Notes: generated by a model not told the origin, from the sequence alone. 64,000 nucleotides of DNA from an uncultured bacterium (GCA_937899715.1 CALCNX010000090.1:46968-110967); one strand, 5' to 3'; positions 46,576 through 56,045 are shown, counted from the first letter of the stretch. Program-made: numbers and translations.

Positions 46576-47718
46576 ATGATTCTCCGCTCAAAACTCCCCA
46601 ATGTCGGCACAACAATTTTTACAGTCATGTCCCAGATGGCGCAGGAATACAATGCAATCAACCTTGCGCAGGGTTTCCCCAATTTTTCACCTTCCGCCGA
46701 ACTCTTAGATGCCGCCACAAACGCCATGCAGCGTGGCTTAAATCAATACGCACCGATGGCGGGTTACATACCGCTTCGTGAGCGGATTGCAGAAAAAATT
46801 GAGTATTGCTATGGAAGGCGCGTGAATCCTGACACAGAAATCACTGTTACGCCCGGCGGCACGGCAGCACTTTTTGCGGCAATGATGGCGACTGTTCATG
46901 CTGGCGACGAGGTAATTGTGGTGGAGCCTTGTTACGACTCCTACTTGCCCACTCTCGAACTCTGCGGAGCATCGGTGAAGCGTGTACCGATGCAATTTCC
47001 AGATTATACGATTGATTGGGATGCTGTGCAAAGTGTTATTTCGCCCAAAACCAAAATGATAGTGCTGAACACGCCACACAATCCCACAGGAAGCATCCTG
47101 CGAAAAGCAGATATGGAGAGGCTTACAACGATTGTGCACGGCAGCGACATCATCATTCTGAGCGATGAGGTCTATGAGCACATCACCTTCAACGGCGAGC
47201 AGCATGAAAGCGTCTTACGCTATCCTGAGCTTGCGGAGCGCTCCTTTGTGGTGTCGTCCTTTGGCAAGACCTTCCACGTTACGGGCTGGAAAACAGGCTA
47301 TTGCGTTGCTCCGCCCGAACTCACGAGCGAATTTCGCAAGGTGTACCAGTTCATGAATTTTGCTTCCTTTACCCCGGCGCAAGCCGCTTTTGCGGAAATT
47401 CTCGCGGACAGAACGCACTACGAAGCGCTTTCCCAGTTCTACCAATTAAAGCGGGATTACTTCCGCAAGCAAATGGAGGGTTCGCGTTTTGAGATGCTGC
47501 CCTCGCATGGCTCGTATTTCCAGCTTGCCCGCTATTCCGCCATTTCCGACATGAAGGACAGCGACTTTGCGGTGTGGCTCACGCAAACGCATGGCGTGGC
47601 GGTGATTCCTGTTTCGGCGTTTTATGCTGACGGCACGGACAATCACGTTATCCGCTTTTGCTTTGCGAAGACTGAAGAGACGCTGGAACGTGCGGCGGAG
47701 GCGCTCAGGAAAGTGTGA
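46576..47718 (+). CDS. PLP-dependent class I/II aminotransferase, probably methionine aminotransferase
   Basis: A 380-residue enzyme from the ATG at 46576 (an upstream TTG adds six residues). Class I fold with INLAQGFPNFSP, GLNQYAPMAGYIPLRERIAE, NTPHNPTG, SDEVYEH, PLP-binding Lys231 (SFGKTFHVTGWKTGY) and the substrate-carboxylate Arg in VIRFCFA. The LAQGFPNF start and overall pattern match the YbdL/methionine-aminotransferase branch, which makes methionine from its keto acid, including in methionine salvage. Kynurenine or glutamine transamination is a close alternative. The stop abuts the frame leading into the metallo-hydrolase gene. Confidence 0.85.
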   Translation: MILRSKLPNVGTTIFTVMSQMAQEYNAINLAQGFPNFSPSAELLDAATNAMQRGLNQYAPMAGYIPLRERIAEKIEYCYGRRVNPDTEITVTPGGTAALFAAMMATVHAGDEVIVVEPCYDSYLPTLELCGASVKRVPMQFPDYTIDWDAVQSVISPKTKMIVLNTPHNPTGSILRKADMERLTTIVHGSDIIILSDEVYEHITFNGEQHESVLRYPELAERSFVVSSFGKTFHVTGWKTGYCVAPPELTSEFRKVYQFMNFASFTPAQAAFAEILADRTHYEALSQFYQLKRDYFRKQMEGSRFEMLPSHGSYFQLARYSAISDMKDSDFAVWLTQTHGVAVIPVSAFYADGTDNHVIRFCFAKTEETLERAAEALRKV

Positions 47719-47877
47719 GTGTCCATAGTTCAAACAGACTTTACATTACAATTCTATACCCTGCCTTTCCTTTCTCATCTTTTCATACACAAAATTTTTA
47801 TCTCTTGCTCGCGTCTATCCTCAAGCATCAAGGCACAAGTTCCCTTTCACTTTTTGCTCACCACCTTGAAAAAATTC

Positions 47878-48969
47878 ATGCTTATTCTTGTACTCTGTGT
47901 CGGTATTCTTGGAGTGACGACCGCTGCTATTCTGCAACTGAAACCCTTTGGCAAAATGCCCTCCGGCAAGCGATTAGAGCGCGTAGAGCACTCGCCTCAG
48001 TACCGCGACGGAAAATTCCACAACGCCTCACCTACCCCAATGATGACGGGCGACAACGCAACGTGGGAAACTCTTACCGAATTTTTGAGCAGTAAAAATA
48101 CAGAACCACCCAAGCCAATCCCTTCGGTTAAAACTGACCTCAAAGCGCTCCCAGACTCTGTGCCAACGCTTGTGTGGTTCGGACATTCGGGCTATTTGCT
48201 GCACGTGGACGGCAAGAATATTCTCGTTGACCCCATTTTTGCGGAGAGCATTGCTCCTGTGCCGTGGTTTATGAAAAGCTATGCAGGTACATCGGTTTAT
48301 TCGGTGGACGATTTGCCACCGCTGGATGCCGTTATTATCACACACGACCACTATGACCACCTCAATTACGAGACCATCACGAAAATTATTGTTAAAACAA
48401 AGCACTTCTACACCGCGCTTGGCGTGGGCGAACACCTCGCATATTGGGGCGTTGACGAGCAGAATATCACGGAATTGGATTGGTGGGAAAAAGCTGATAT
48501 TACAAGCAGCATCACTCTGACGGCGACTCCGGCACGGCATTTTTCCGGTCGCGGTATCGTCAACGACAAAACGCTGTGGGCAGCGTTTGCGCTCAAATCT
48601 TCACAAACCAGCGTGTATATCGGCGGTGATTCGGGCTACGACACACACTTCAAGACCATTGGCGAAAAATTTGGTCCCTTCGATTTGGTCATGCTTGAAT
48701 GTGGTCAGTACAACAAAAAATGGGCGCTTATCCACCTGATGCCCGAAGAAACAGTGCAAGCAAGCCTTGATTTGAAAGCCACAGCGCTTATGCCGATGCA
48801 CTGGGGGCGATTCACGCTTGCGTCGCACACGTGGGACGAGCCAATCACCCGATTGCAAGCATCCGCAAGCGCACACGGTCTGGCACTCTGTACACCGCTC
48901 ATCGGAGAGCCTGTGCGGTTGCGTGCTCCTTACCCGCACACGGAGTGGTGGAAAAAAGTGAACCAATAG
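47878..48969 (+). CDS. Membrane-anchored metallo-beta-lactamase-fold hydrolase (UlaG/NAPE-PLD-like)
   Basis: A 363-residue protein from the ATG at 47878. A TTG at 47866 would add MKKF and give a more basic N-end, and is a real alternative. One N-terminal membrane anchor (LILVLCVGILGVTTAAIL). Metal site HxHxDH at His156, His158, Asp160 and His161 (ITHDHYDHL), further ligands in TPARHFSGRG, YIGGDSGYD and MPMHWGRF. LVWFGHSGYLLHVDGKNILVDP is typical of the UlaG/NAPE-phospholipase D-like branch. It probably hydrolyses a phosphodiester or lactone; the substrate is unknown. It follows the aminotransferase on the same strand. Confidence 0.85.
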   Translation: MLILVLCVGILGVTTAAILQLKPFGKMPSGKRLERVEHSPQYRDGKFHNASPTPMMTGDNATWETLTEFLSSKNTEPPKPIPSVKTDLKALPDSVPTLVWFGHSGYLLHVDGKNILVDPIFAESIAPVPWFMKSYAGTSVYSVDDLPPLDAVIITHDHYDHLNYETITKIIVKTKHFYTALGVGEHLAYWGVDEQNITELDWWEKADITSSITLTATPARHFSGRGIVNDKTLWAAFALKSSQTSVYIGGDSGYDTHFKTIGEKFGPFDLVMLECGQYNKKWALIHLMPEETVQASLDLKATALMPMHWGRFTLASHTWDEPITRLQASASAHGLALCTPLIGEPVRLRAPYPHTEWWKKVNQ

Positions 48970-49090
48970 GGCGAGTACGCAGCATTGCGCGTTGAAATAG
49001 ATTTCATGCAACAAACACAAGGCTCTTTCGTTTTCAAATGAACAAGCATCACCACCGTTTTGTTCAACTATTGTTTTGGAGCCTCTCGTC

Positions 49091-50857
49091 ATGTTGGAAC
49101 ATCTTATTTTGTACTTCGTACCCGAATCGTTACGCAAAATTCCTGAAGAATATCGCCGCGCACGGCTCATGGTTACTATCGGCTTGACACTCTGCGTTTT
49201 GTCTGCCGCCAATGTAGTGCAGAATCTTCTTGGGCAAGGACCACTGGCGGTCGTTTGGCTGATGTGTTTTGCCATCGTCTCTGTTATTATCAACCTGTTC
49301 ATTCTACGTTCTACACAATCCATCACACTAAGCACAAACCTCTTCACGAGTGTTTTTCTGTTCGTCATCGTTGCATTGGGGTATTTTGCCGATGGCGGGC
49401 AAAAAGGTAATACCAGTCGCAATTTTCTTTTTATAGCGCCACTTATAGCTGCACTGATAGGCGGTATTCGCTCGGCATGGCTGTTTATGTGGCTTTCTTT
49501 TGCCGTCGGATTAGCTTTTTATATCTTGAATCTTAACGGCTTTGAATTTCCGGTAATGCACCTTTCCGGCGACCTTCTCGTTCGGCAGCAGTTTATTTCA
49601 TTCGGGATGGAGATTGTTCTTATTACTGTGCTGGCGGTGCAATTTATTCGCGCCAAAGACAATGCACTCGCAATGATTGACACGCTCCGTGCCGAGGGCG
49701 AGCGAAAAGCGCAAGAGGATTATCATAAATTGGAAGAAGTGAAAGCTGAGTCGGAACGCCGCGCAATCCACGATTTACAGCGCAGCGAAGAACAAAAACA
49801 ATACTTGGCTAGCAGCATCGAAAATCTGCTTCAGCACATCCGTCGCGTTGCGGATGGCGATTTGACCGTCCGCGTTCCGGTGCAGTCGCAGGATGACATT
49901 GGAAAATTAGCCGCCACTCTGAATAGCACAATTGAAACGATTGAGCAAATGCTTTCCCGCGTGGCAGAGAGCGCCGACCGAACCGTCTTGGCGGCGCACG
50001 AAATTTCAAATGTGACAGCAGGGCTGAACAATTCAGCACACGAGCAGTCCAGCCAAGCCGGTCAAGTAGCAAGCGCGGTCGAAGAAATGTCCGCCACGAT
50101 TGAGCAAACTACGCAGCAAACATCACTCGCTGCGCACGAAGCCTCACTTGCAAATGACGATGCGCAAAGCGGCAACGGCGCAATGAAAACAATGGTGGAT
50201 AATGTTCGGAAAGTCTCTGAAGTCGTTGTGTCGTCTGCGCAAAAAATCAGCGCACTCGGTAAGTCCAGCGAACAGATTGGCGAAATCGTCTCCACGATTG
50301 ATGAAATTGCTGACCAGACGAATCTGCTGGCACTGAACGCCGCCATCGAAGCCGCCCGCGCAGGCGACCAAGGGCGCGGCTTTGCTGTTGTTGCCGATGA
50401 AGTCCGCAAACTCGCCGAGCGAACACAAAAAGCCACAAAAGAAATATCGGCAATGATAAAAATCATTCAGCATGACACTGGCGAGGCTGTCGGCGCAATG
50501 GAAACCGGAACTCGCCTTGTGCAAGAAGGAGAGCAAGCCATCACGCAATCTGCCGAGGCATTCCGCGCCATTTTAGAGCGAACAGAGCGCGTCTCCGACG
50601 TAATGGCGCAACTGGCAACTGCCAGCGAAGAGCAAGCCGCCACAAGCAATACCATGGCTGAAAGTGTCAGCACCATTACGGGCGTCATCGAAGAATCTGC
50701 CCGGGGCGTGGGCAATATATCCGAGAGTGCTTCTGGGCTACAAGCACAGGCGGAAGAGTTACAACAACTCATACGGCAATTTCGCATAGAGCGACGACAA
50801 ATACGAACGCAGCAAGAACGCCAGTTACGGGCGCAACAACGGCATCTACTCGCATAA
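49091..50857 (+). CDS. Methyl-accepting chemotaxis protein with multi-helix membrane domain
   Basis: A 588-residue chemoreceptor from the ATG at 49091. About six membrane helices (25-195) with very short loops replace the usual periplasmic sensor, suggesting sensing within the membrane or of energy state. A HAMP-like region (about 250-300; HIRRVADGDLTVRVPVQS) follows. The signalling domain (about 300-560) has the conserved hairpin tip EIADQTNLLALNAAIEAARA and GFAVVADEVRKLAERT. The C-terminus is Gln/Arg-rich (QQERQLRAQQRHLLA), with no CheR-binding pentapeptide recognised. No che genes are adjacent. A strong hairpin terminator follows. Confidence 0.93.
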   Translation: MLEHLILYFVPESLRKIPEEYRRARLMVTIGLTLCVLSAANVVQNLLGQGPLAVVWLMCFAIVSVIINLFILRSTQSITLSTNLFTSVFLFVIVALGYFADGGQKGNTSRNFLFIAPLIAALIGGIRSAWLFMWLSFAVGLAFYILNLNGFEFPVMHLSGDLLVRQQFISFGMEIVLITVLAVQFIRAKDNALAMIDTLRAEGERKAQEDYHKLEEVKAESERRAIHDLQRSEEQKQYLASSIENLLQHIRRVADGDLTVRVPVQSQDDIGKLAATLNSTIETIEQMLSRVAESADRTVLAAHEISNVTAGLNNSAHEQSSQAGQVASAVEEMSATIEQTTQQTSLAAHEASLANDDAQSGNGAMKTMVDNVRKVSEVVVSSAQKISALGKSSEQIGEIVSTIDEIADQTNLLALNAAIEAARAGDQGRGFAVVADEVRKLAERTQKATKEISAMIKIIQHDTGEAVGAMETGTRLVQEGEQAITQSAEAFRAILERTERVSDVMAQLATASEEQAATSNTMAESVSTITGVIEESARGVGNISESASGLQAQAEELQQLIRQFRIERRQIRTQQERQLRAQQRHLLA

Positions 50858-50881
50858 TTGGGTGTACTACACCGTAATCAA

Positions 50882-50921
50882 AAAAGCCGAATAATCCGCG
50901 ATTGAGGATTATTCGGCTTTT
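50882..50921. terminator. Bidirectional hairpin terminator between convergent genes
   Basis: Perfect 16-bp stem AAAAGCCGAATAATCC (50882-50897) with its complement at 50906-50921 and an 8-base loop. A-rich and T-rich ends serve both strands. It lies between the chemoreceptor stop (50857, plus) and the LRR gene stop (50957, minus). Confidence 0.88.
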
Positions 50922-50956
50922 GCTTTGTCCATTTTGGCATTCAGCACAGAAAGGCT

Positions 50957-52111
50957 CTACCTCCACACCACTGTTGTATTGGCAAGCGTTTCACGCCACG
51001 TATCAATAGTTTTGGTGTTTTGCGTGATTGGATTGCCCGCAATGAGCAACTCGCGGAGATTGGTCAGCTTGGAAATTGTTTGCGGAAGTGCCGAAATGAT
51101 ATTGCGCGCCAAATGCAGCGACTGAAGATTCACGCACTCGTTGATATTATCCGGCAGAGCAGGAATAGCATTTCCGGAAAGCTGGAGAATTTTGAGACTG
51201 CGCAAATTACAGAGGATACCCGGAAACTCTTTCAGATGATTACCATTCAGGTATAGCTCCTGCAAATACACCACCGAGCCAAGTTCCGTAGGAAGAGAAA
51301 CAAGCGCGTTAAACTCTAAACGCAAAACTTGCAATTTTTTCAGCGAACTAATAGTTGGCGGGATAGTAACAATTTTATTATAGGAAAGCAGCAAACGCCG
51401 GAGTTGGAAGAGCGAACCGAGTTTTTCAGGAAGTGCCGTCAGTTTATTGTTAGTCAGCTCCAATACTTGGAGTTTGCTCAGCTGCGTAAAATTATCATCG
51501 AGAAGGGTCAATTTATTTTCTGAGCAGTCGAGGTCAACAAGCTGTGTACACAATGAAAAGCGCTTCGGCAGTTCCGTCAGTCTATTGAGCGACAGATTAC
51601 ACTCTTCCAGTTTTTGCAAATCGCCAAATTCTTCCGGCAGAGTCTTGAGTCTATTTTTTTGAAGATTAAGGCGCTTGAGTTTCTTCAATGCCTTTATTTC
51701 GGGGGGCAGTTCGGCAATAAGATTGATACTCAAATCCAAATCTACTAAATTTTGAAGACGCTCTATGCCCTCCGGCAGACGCTCAATCTGGTTATTTCGT
51801 GCCTTGATATATTGCAAGTTCGGCAAATCGCAAATATCCGTTGGCAACGCTGTCAATTTATTTTGGGAAACGTCCAGATATTGAAGACTGCTCAGCTCGC
51901 TAATACGTGAGGGCAGCTCATCCAGATACTCGTCCACCAACGCCAGACGATAGACCTTTTCAGGCTCTTTCAGTGCTTCGTGAATGGAAGTATAAAGTTT
52001 TTTCTTCGACAAAAAAGCGGAATCCAGAAGTTGACTTTGCGCGGACACTCGCAAAAAACTCCCTGCACAAAGCAGGAATACTAGACCACACCGCAGTACG
52101 GGGCACACCAT
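50957..52111 (-). CDS. Secreted leucine-rich repeat protein
   Basis: A 384-residue protein. The ATG at 52111 (MVCPVLRCGLVFLLCAGSFL) gives a standard signal peptide ending SAQ; the longer frame begins with GTG. Residues about 75-375 are some twelve to thirteen 23-residue leucine-rich repeats of the LPxxIxxLxxLxxLxLxxNxL type (ELPPEIKALKKLKRLNLQKN). No other domain or T9SS sorting signal is visible at the C-terminus (ETLANTTVVWR), so it may stay periplasmic or be surface-attached another way. LRR arrays bind proteins; the partner is unknown. Confidence 0.85.
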   Translation of the reverse strand: MVCPVLRCGLVFLLCAGSFLRVSAQSQLLDSAFLSKKKLYTSIHEALKEPEKVYRLALVDEYLDELPSRISELSSLQYLDVSQNKLTALPTDICDLPNLQYIKARNNQIERLPEGIERLQNLVDLDLSINLIAELPPEIKALKKLKRLNLQKNRLKTLPEEFGDLQKLEECNLSLNRLTELPKRFSLCTQLVDLDCSENKLTLLDDNFTQLSKLQVLELTNNKLTALPEKLGSLFQLRRLLLSYNKIVTIPPTISSLKKLQVLRLEFNALVSLPTELGSVVYLQELYLNGNHLKEFPGILCNLRSLKILQLSGNAIPALPDNINECVNLQSLHLARNIISALPQTISKLTNLRELLIAGNPITQNTKTIDTWRETLANTTVVWR

Positions 52112-52275
52112 AATACAAAATGAAAATGAGAGTGAGGCGCTTGTGCTTACAATGAGCACAAGATAGAAAAACAAACTTACGCAATTCTTCTCAGAAACGT
52201 AGCAAAAAAGGCTGTCCACAACAATAACAAAAGAATGATTGTACCACCCAGCTTAATCATGTACTCGCTTATTTT

Positions 52276-53373
52276 TTAGAAGAAAATAATCGTGTTGGGG
52301 TTTATCCCTACATCAAACCGTCGCACAATATCGCCACCAAGACGCATCACAACTACTTCCCCGTTCACACTGTAATCACGAGCATTGCAAATCCACAACT
52401 CCGACGATCGCGGATGAACTGCCAGTCCGTACCACAGAGCGTTTGTTTCCGTCTTGCGAATGGCAGAAATCGGCTTTGCGTCAGCCTGCCGAAGCGCTAG
52501 CAATTCCACACCACTTCCACCAAGATAAAAAAGTGTATCACCTGTTGCCGAAAAATTGAGCGCAAAGGGCGATTTAATGCGCCATCGGCGGAGTTCTTGC
52601 AGCGATGCCACATCATATTCCACAATGCCACCCAGCGAATCGGACTTCGATGGCAGGTTCTTGTATGCCGCATACAATCTTGTTTTTGTGCTATTCATGA
52701 GCAAATCACCAGCATTGGGCAAGTCTTCTAATGTTCGGATTTCCTGACGCGACCGAATATCAAGCACTGAAATTGTCCCCGCCTTGGCTTCTTTGGCGCG
52801 AAAATCTCCGTAGCCCGAATTGGCTACAAATACATACTTCCCCGACGATGCAATGCCTTCCGGCGTGGGTCCGACTGCTATGCGCGGCGTACGAATTGTG
52901 AATGTGCGCGTGTCGAATTCGGTAATGGAATCGTCATTCAGGTTGCTGACAAATCCGGTTGAATCATCTGCAAGCGTTATTCGGCGCGGCTCTTGACTCA
53001 TTCCCGCAAGACGAATCCGCCCAAGCCATACGCCCGTGGAAGCGCGAAGAATCTCAATACTTCTGGAAGTGGAAACCGCAATAAAAAGCGTATCGCCCTG
53101 AAGCACCATATCGTTTGCCGTATCGCCAATGCGCAAGCCAGTATTAACGCGACTAAAAAAATCATTGCTGACGGTAGCCGTGCTCGCATCATAACGGGAA
53201 AGCGTGGAATTATCCTGCCGCCACAAGCCTTCGCACAGAATGTATGCACCTGCTTGTGTGCTCGCGGGTGTAGTATCAATGGGCTTGGTAGCATTTTGGC
53301 AACCGACAAGCAGCATCACACCAAGCGCCACAAGCCATAATTTACCACACCATAATTTTTCGGGTCTCAGCAT
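52276..53373 (-). CDS. BtuG-like beta-propeller lipoprotein (YncE/DUF5074 type)
   Basis: A 365-residue lipoprotein. The start at 53373 (or 53379) yields a lipobox at Cys25 (VMLLVGCQN). The mature protein begins AGAYILCEGLWRQDNSTLSRYD, matching the opening blade of DUF5074/YncE-type surface propellers, then DTANDMVLQGDTLFIAVSTS and further blades. In Bacteroides this family includes BtuG, which captures B12 with extreme affinity beside the BtuB transporter. Here it is the last gene of a cobalamin-riboswitch operon, and its start overlaps the preceding gene by 32 bases, so a B12-capture role is likely. The transporter is not encoded in the operon. Confidence 0.8.
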   Translation of the reverse strand: MLRPEKLWCGKLWLVALGVMLLVGCQNATKPIDTTPASTQAGAYILCEGLWRQDNSTLSRYDASTATVSNDFFSRVNTGLRIGDTANDMVLQGDTLFIAVSTSRSIEILRASTGVWLGRIRLAGMSQEPRRITLADDSTGFVSNLNDDSITEFDTRTFTIRTPRIAVGPTPEGIASSGKYVFVANSGYGDFRAKEAKAGTISVLDIRSRQEIRTLEDLPNAGDLLMNSTKTRLYAAYKNLPSKSDSLGGIVEYDVASLQELRRWRIKSPFALNFSATGDTLFYLGGSGVELLALRQADAKPISAIRKTETNALWYGLAVHPRSSELWICNARDYSVNGEVVVMRLGGDIVRRFDVGINPNTIIFF

Positions 53374-54409
53374 AACCATTTCTCCGAAGAACAAGGAAAT
53401 ATGCGCCTTTAGGTAAAGCGTCCGTTGGGATAAATGCCGATGACACCACGTCGTCGGCTCGTGCAACACAGATTCCAAGCGATGTATAGAGTTCTGCGCG
53501 TACACTTTCTTGCTGCACCGATAACAGCGATTGCACAACAATTCCATTTCCACCAACGATAACACTTGCCTGTACTCCGCTTGTATTATCAGGTTCCAAA
53601 GTCACAGAAGTTACGCGCTGCGTAGAGAGAAGCGAAATTCCCACGACAGCATCAAGGTCGAAGCCGGAAATCGTCGGGTCGTAGAAGGGATGCTGCGTGT
53701 TATTCAGTACTATCTGAGAAACGTCAGTAATTTTGATAAAACGTACGGAATCCATACCGATGGCTGCTAAATCAAAACTATCACCGCCAGAAACACTGGG
53801 ATTGAACGGGCTTTTGTCGCCATTCGTCGGCGTAATGCCCGCGCAGCCGCGCAGTGATAGCGAGTCGAAAGGAAATTCCACAAAGCGCACACCGTCTTGG
53901 CTCACCGCCACCTTCGCAGGTTCGGCAAATACACGCCCGCCGAAGTACAGAAACGCATTTTCAAATATGGTGAAGTCAGCGCCAGGGCGGTTCACAAGCA
54001 CGGCGTTCCTCCAACCAATAACAATTTCGCCACCAAGCCCCAACGAGCAAACTGATTCGGCTATCATGGCGGGGCGGTCAGCACGGGCACTTGTGTCGGG
54101 TAATCCCAGCACATTCGACGGAAATTTATCACGCCCGAAATTCTGCCCCGTTCCCCAGCGCACGGAAAACACGGTGTCTGCGCCAGCACCGAAGGTGCGG
54201 GGTTGCGCGAAGGAAGAATTGTTGTACAGTGCTTCAATACTCAGCAGAATAAGCAAGACATAAGCAAATCGGCGACCACAGTCTTTACCCCCTTGACAAA
54301 GGGGGCGGCATCCCGTCTTCGGGGTGCGGGGAATTTTCACCCGTAATGTCGTAATCCCCCGTTTCCCCTTTGTCAAGGGGGCGAATACGCTGAAGAAATA
54401 CTGATTCAT
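53342..54409 (-). CDS. Secreted T9SS cargo protein of the B12 operon, with a repeat-derived N-terminus
   Basis: A 355-residue protein. The start ATG at 54409 overlaps the stop of the CWC gene (ATGA), indicating coupled translation. After MNQYFFSVF, about 30 residues are encoded by a palindromic repeat (54284-54385); the hydrophobic signal core follows only after this (RRFAYVLLILLSIEALY, cut near SFAQ). The mature part is a beta-rich domain of a family of surface proteins (GEIVIGWRNAVLVNRPGADF, TIFENAFLYFGGRVFAEPAKV, FIKITDV) and ends in a T9SS sorting domain (ELYTSLGICVARADD to RKIMVW). Riboswitch control suggests a role in cobalamin binding at the surface. The insertion may weaken export or be tolerated. 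Confidence 0.75.
   Translation of the reverse strand: MNQYFFSVFAPLTKGKRGITTLRVKIPRTPKTGCRPLCQGGKDCGRRFAYVLLILLSIEALYNNSSFAQPRTFGAGADTVFSVRWGTGQNFGRDKFPSNVLGLPDTSARADRPAMIAESVCSLGLGGEIVIGWRNAVLVNRPGADFTIFENAFLYFGGRVFAEPAKVAVSQDGVRFVEFPFDSLSLRGCAGITPTNGDKSPFNPSVSGGDSFDLAAIGMDSVRFIKITDVSQIVLNNTQHPFYDPTISGFDLDAVVGISLLSTQRVTSVTLEPDNTSGVQASVIVGGNGIVVQSLLSVQQESVRAELYTSLGICVARADDVVSSAFIPTDALPKGAYFLVLRRNGYAETRKIMVW
54284..54385. repeat. Palindromic dispersed-type repeat lying within a coding sequence
   Basis: Outer copies CCCCCTTGACAAAGGGGG (54288-54305) and its near reverse complement (54365-54381) bracket a GC-rich interior, giving an imperfect hairpin of about 100 bases. Each end is itself palindromic. 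This form resembles small nonautonomous palindromic elements (MITE-like). It sits in frame within the 53342-54409 gene. No second copy was noticed in this window. Confidence 0.7.
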
Positions 54410-54630
54410 GCTTTCGGTTGATTTTGTTGACGAATCATTTCCTGTAACTCCAGCAAACAAGCCGTGCAGACGCACTCGCGCTCGTAGAGTTCTTCCATTA
54501 TGTGTATTTCTGCCGGAGTGAGGCGAATGTGGAAGCAGTTGCAAAGCGCGGGCGTACCGGCTTTGCACACGAACTCGCGTCCGCACCTCGCACATTCGCT
54601 TGGGGCATATTTCCCTTCTCCGGCGTGCAT
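54406..54630 (-). CDS. Cysteine-rich CWC family protein
   Basis: A 74-residue protein with the CWC pattern: Cys13-x2-Cys16, Cys22, Cys30-x-Cys32 (ALCNCFHIRL), then CVCTACLLEL near the end. It probably binds zinc or another metal. No signal peptide, so cytoplasmic. The function of the family is not established. It starts 2 bases after the stop of the upstream T9SS propeller gene and overlaps the next gene by ATGA, so it belongs firmly to the cobalamin-riboswitch operon, which is unusual company for this family. Confidence 0.82.
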   Translation of the reverse strand: MHAGEGKYAPSECARCGREFVCKAGTPALCNCFHIRLTPAEIHIMEELYERECVCTACLLELQEMIRQQNQPKA

Positions 54631-54632
54631 GA

Positions 54633-56045
54633 TTATCGCGTAATGAAGAGTGGAAGCGCCGTCATTCCTTGTGCAGTGCGCAGTTGCACAAAGTACATTC
54701 CGCTTGCCAAACCCAATTCCTCAGTGTTCAGCGTTGCTTCTATTGTGTTCTCCTGTCGCTCAAAAGGCAGAGTCGCCACGTGAGAGCCAAGAGTATTAAC
54801 CAACGTCAGTGAAATGTCGCCATAGCCAAGACTAGATGCGGCTTGCAGACTTATCCGTGCCGTGCCGAAAACGGGATTAGGAGCGATGCTGAAGCGTGTG
54901 AGCGCGAGAGAATTTTCACGGACGGAGTTGGTAACAAAACTAATCCGCGAGAGCGTTGAAGCGCTGGCGAAGCTATTTGCACCAAAAGCATCGGCTATCA
55001 GAAGCGAGTTATCAGGCAGAAAAGCAAGCCCTTCCGATTTGCTATTCGTATTCACTGTTCCTCGCGTTGCACCTGTCGCCGCATTAAAAAAGCGAACTTT
55101 TCCATCGTAAGCGGTAACGGCATAGTGATTGAGTTGCTGAATGTAGGCAGTTTCGCGGGGTCCGTCAAAGCCCGTTGTTCCCACCGCAATCGTCCGTGCA
55201 ATACGATTTTCATTTAGGTTAATTACCTTGAGTTCGTGAGAACCGTTCAGTGTGGCAATAATTTCATCACCCACTCGCAGAAGGTGGTTGCCCGTATTGC
55301 CGATGTTCAGCGTGGTTATTTCTTGCGGCGAACGAGCAAGCATGAGCGTGGCAGTATTCGTTCCGAATGCGCCTTCATTCAAGATGGCAACACCTTTTTT
55401 GCCCGTTGATGTTGTATAGGGAATTGTTTGCTGCACAAAAACACCTGCCGGATAGCGCGTCACGACACGGCTGTTGGCAATATCCACCTCCACAACGGCA
55501 GAGGTAGAACTCCCGCGCAAGCTCACAAACAATCGCCCCGAAGCTGCATCAATGCTAAGTGCCGAAACATTGCCCGTCGTATTGAAGGTAGAGCGGGCAA
55601 GCGAATCAATGAGCAGCAAGGTATCGCGGCGGAGCATCTGCGAGCGTGTATCAAAACTACGAATCCTGCCGCGCTGCGCAAAATACAGCGTTTGCCCCTC
55701 GCTATCAAATGCCGGACGCGATGGAAATCCGATACCGTCGCCCCATGCAAACCGCAGCGTTTGTGCCGATTGTTGGTCAAGACTGCCGCTACGAAGCGGA
55801 ATACGCACCCATGAAGCAGGTGTATCTCCCGCATCTTGCACACCATTAAAATTCCCATCTACTTCACCGCACAAAACATGAACGGCATCTGTACCCACCA
55901 AGACAACAAGCGGCTGTGGAGAAACTGTTACCAAGCCCGAAGTGGAATATAGCTGTGCATGAGCCACAGATGCACTTGCAAAAAATGCGCACAGCGCAAC
56001 TGCACACACCGCAGCGCGGCGCACGAAGGAGAAAAAAGAAACCAT
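54633..56045 (-). CDS. T9SS-sorted beta-propeller protein with BtuG-like motif, first gene of the B12 operon
   Basis: A 470-residue protein. The ATG at 56045 begins a signal peptide (MVSFFSFVRRAAVCAVALCA, cut after AHAQ). Propeller blades follow, including ILNEGAFGTNTATLML and HLLRVGDEIIATLNGSHELKVINL, which echo the NEG-x-x-G-x-x-x-T-L signature of DUF5074/BtuG proteins. The last about 85 residues are a T9SS type-A sorting domain (FSIAPNPVFGTARISL to PLFITR), so it would be attached to the outer surface rather than lipidated. It is the first gene after the cobalamin riboswitch (56313-56527) and is therefore expected to be made when B12 is scarce. Confidence 0.8.
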   Translation of the reverse strand: MVSFFSFVRRAAVCAVALCAFFASASVAHAQLYSTSGLVTVSPQPLVVLVGTDAVHVLCGEVDGNFNGVQDAGDTPASWVRIPLRSGSLDQQSAQTLRFAWGDGIGFPSRPAFDSEGQTLYFAQRGRIRSFDTRSQMLRRDTLLLIDSLARSTFNTTGNVSALSIDAASGRLFVSLRGSSTSAVVEVDIANSRVVTRYPAGVFVQQTIPYTTSTGKKGVAILNEGAFGTNTATLMLARSPQEITTLNIGNTGNHLLRVGDEIIATLNGSHELKVINLNENRIARTIAVGTTGFDGPRETAYIQQLNHYAVTAYDGKVRFFNAATGATRGTVNTNSKSEGLAFLPDNSLLIADAFGANSFASASTLSRISFVTNSVRENSLALTRFSIAPNPVFGTARISLQAASSLGYGDISLTLVNTLGSHVATLPFERQENTIEATLNTEELGLASGMYFVQLRTAQGMTALPLFITR

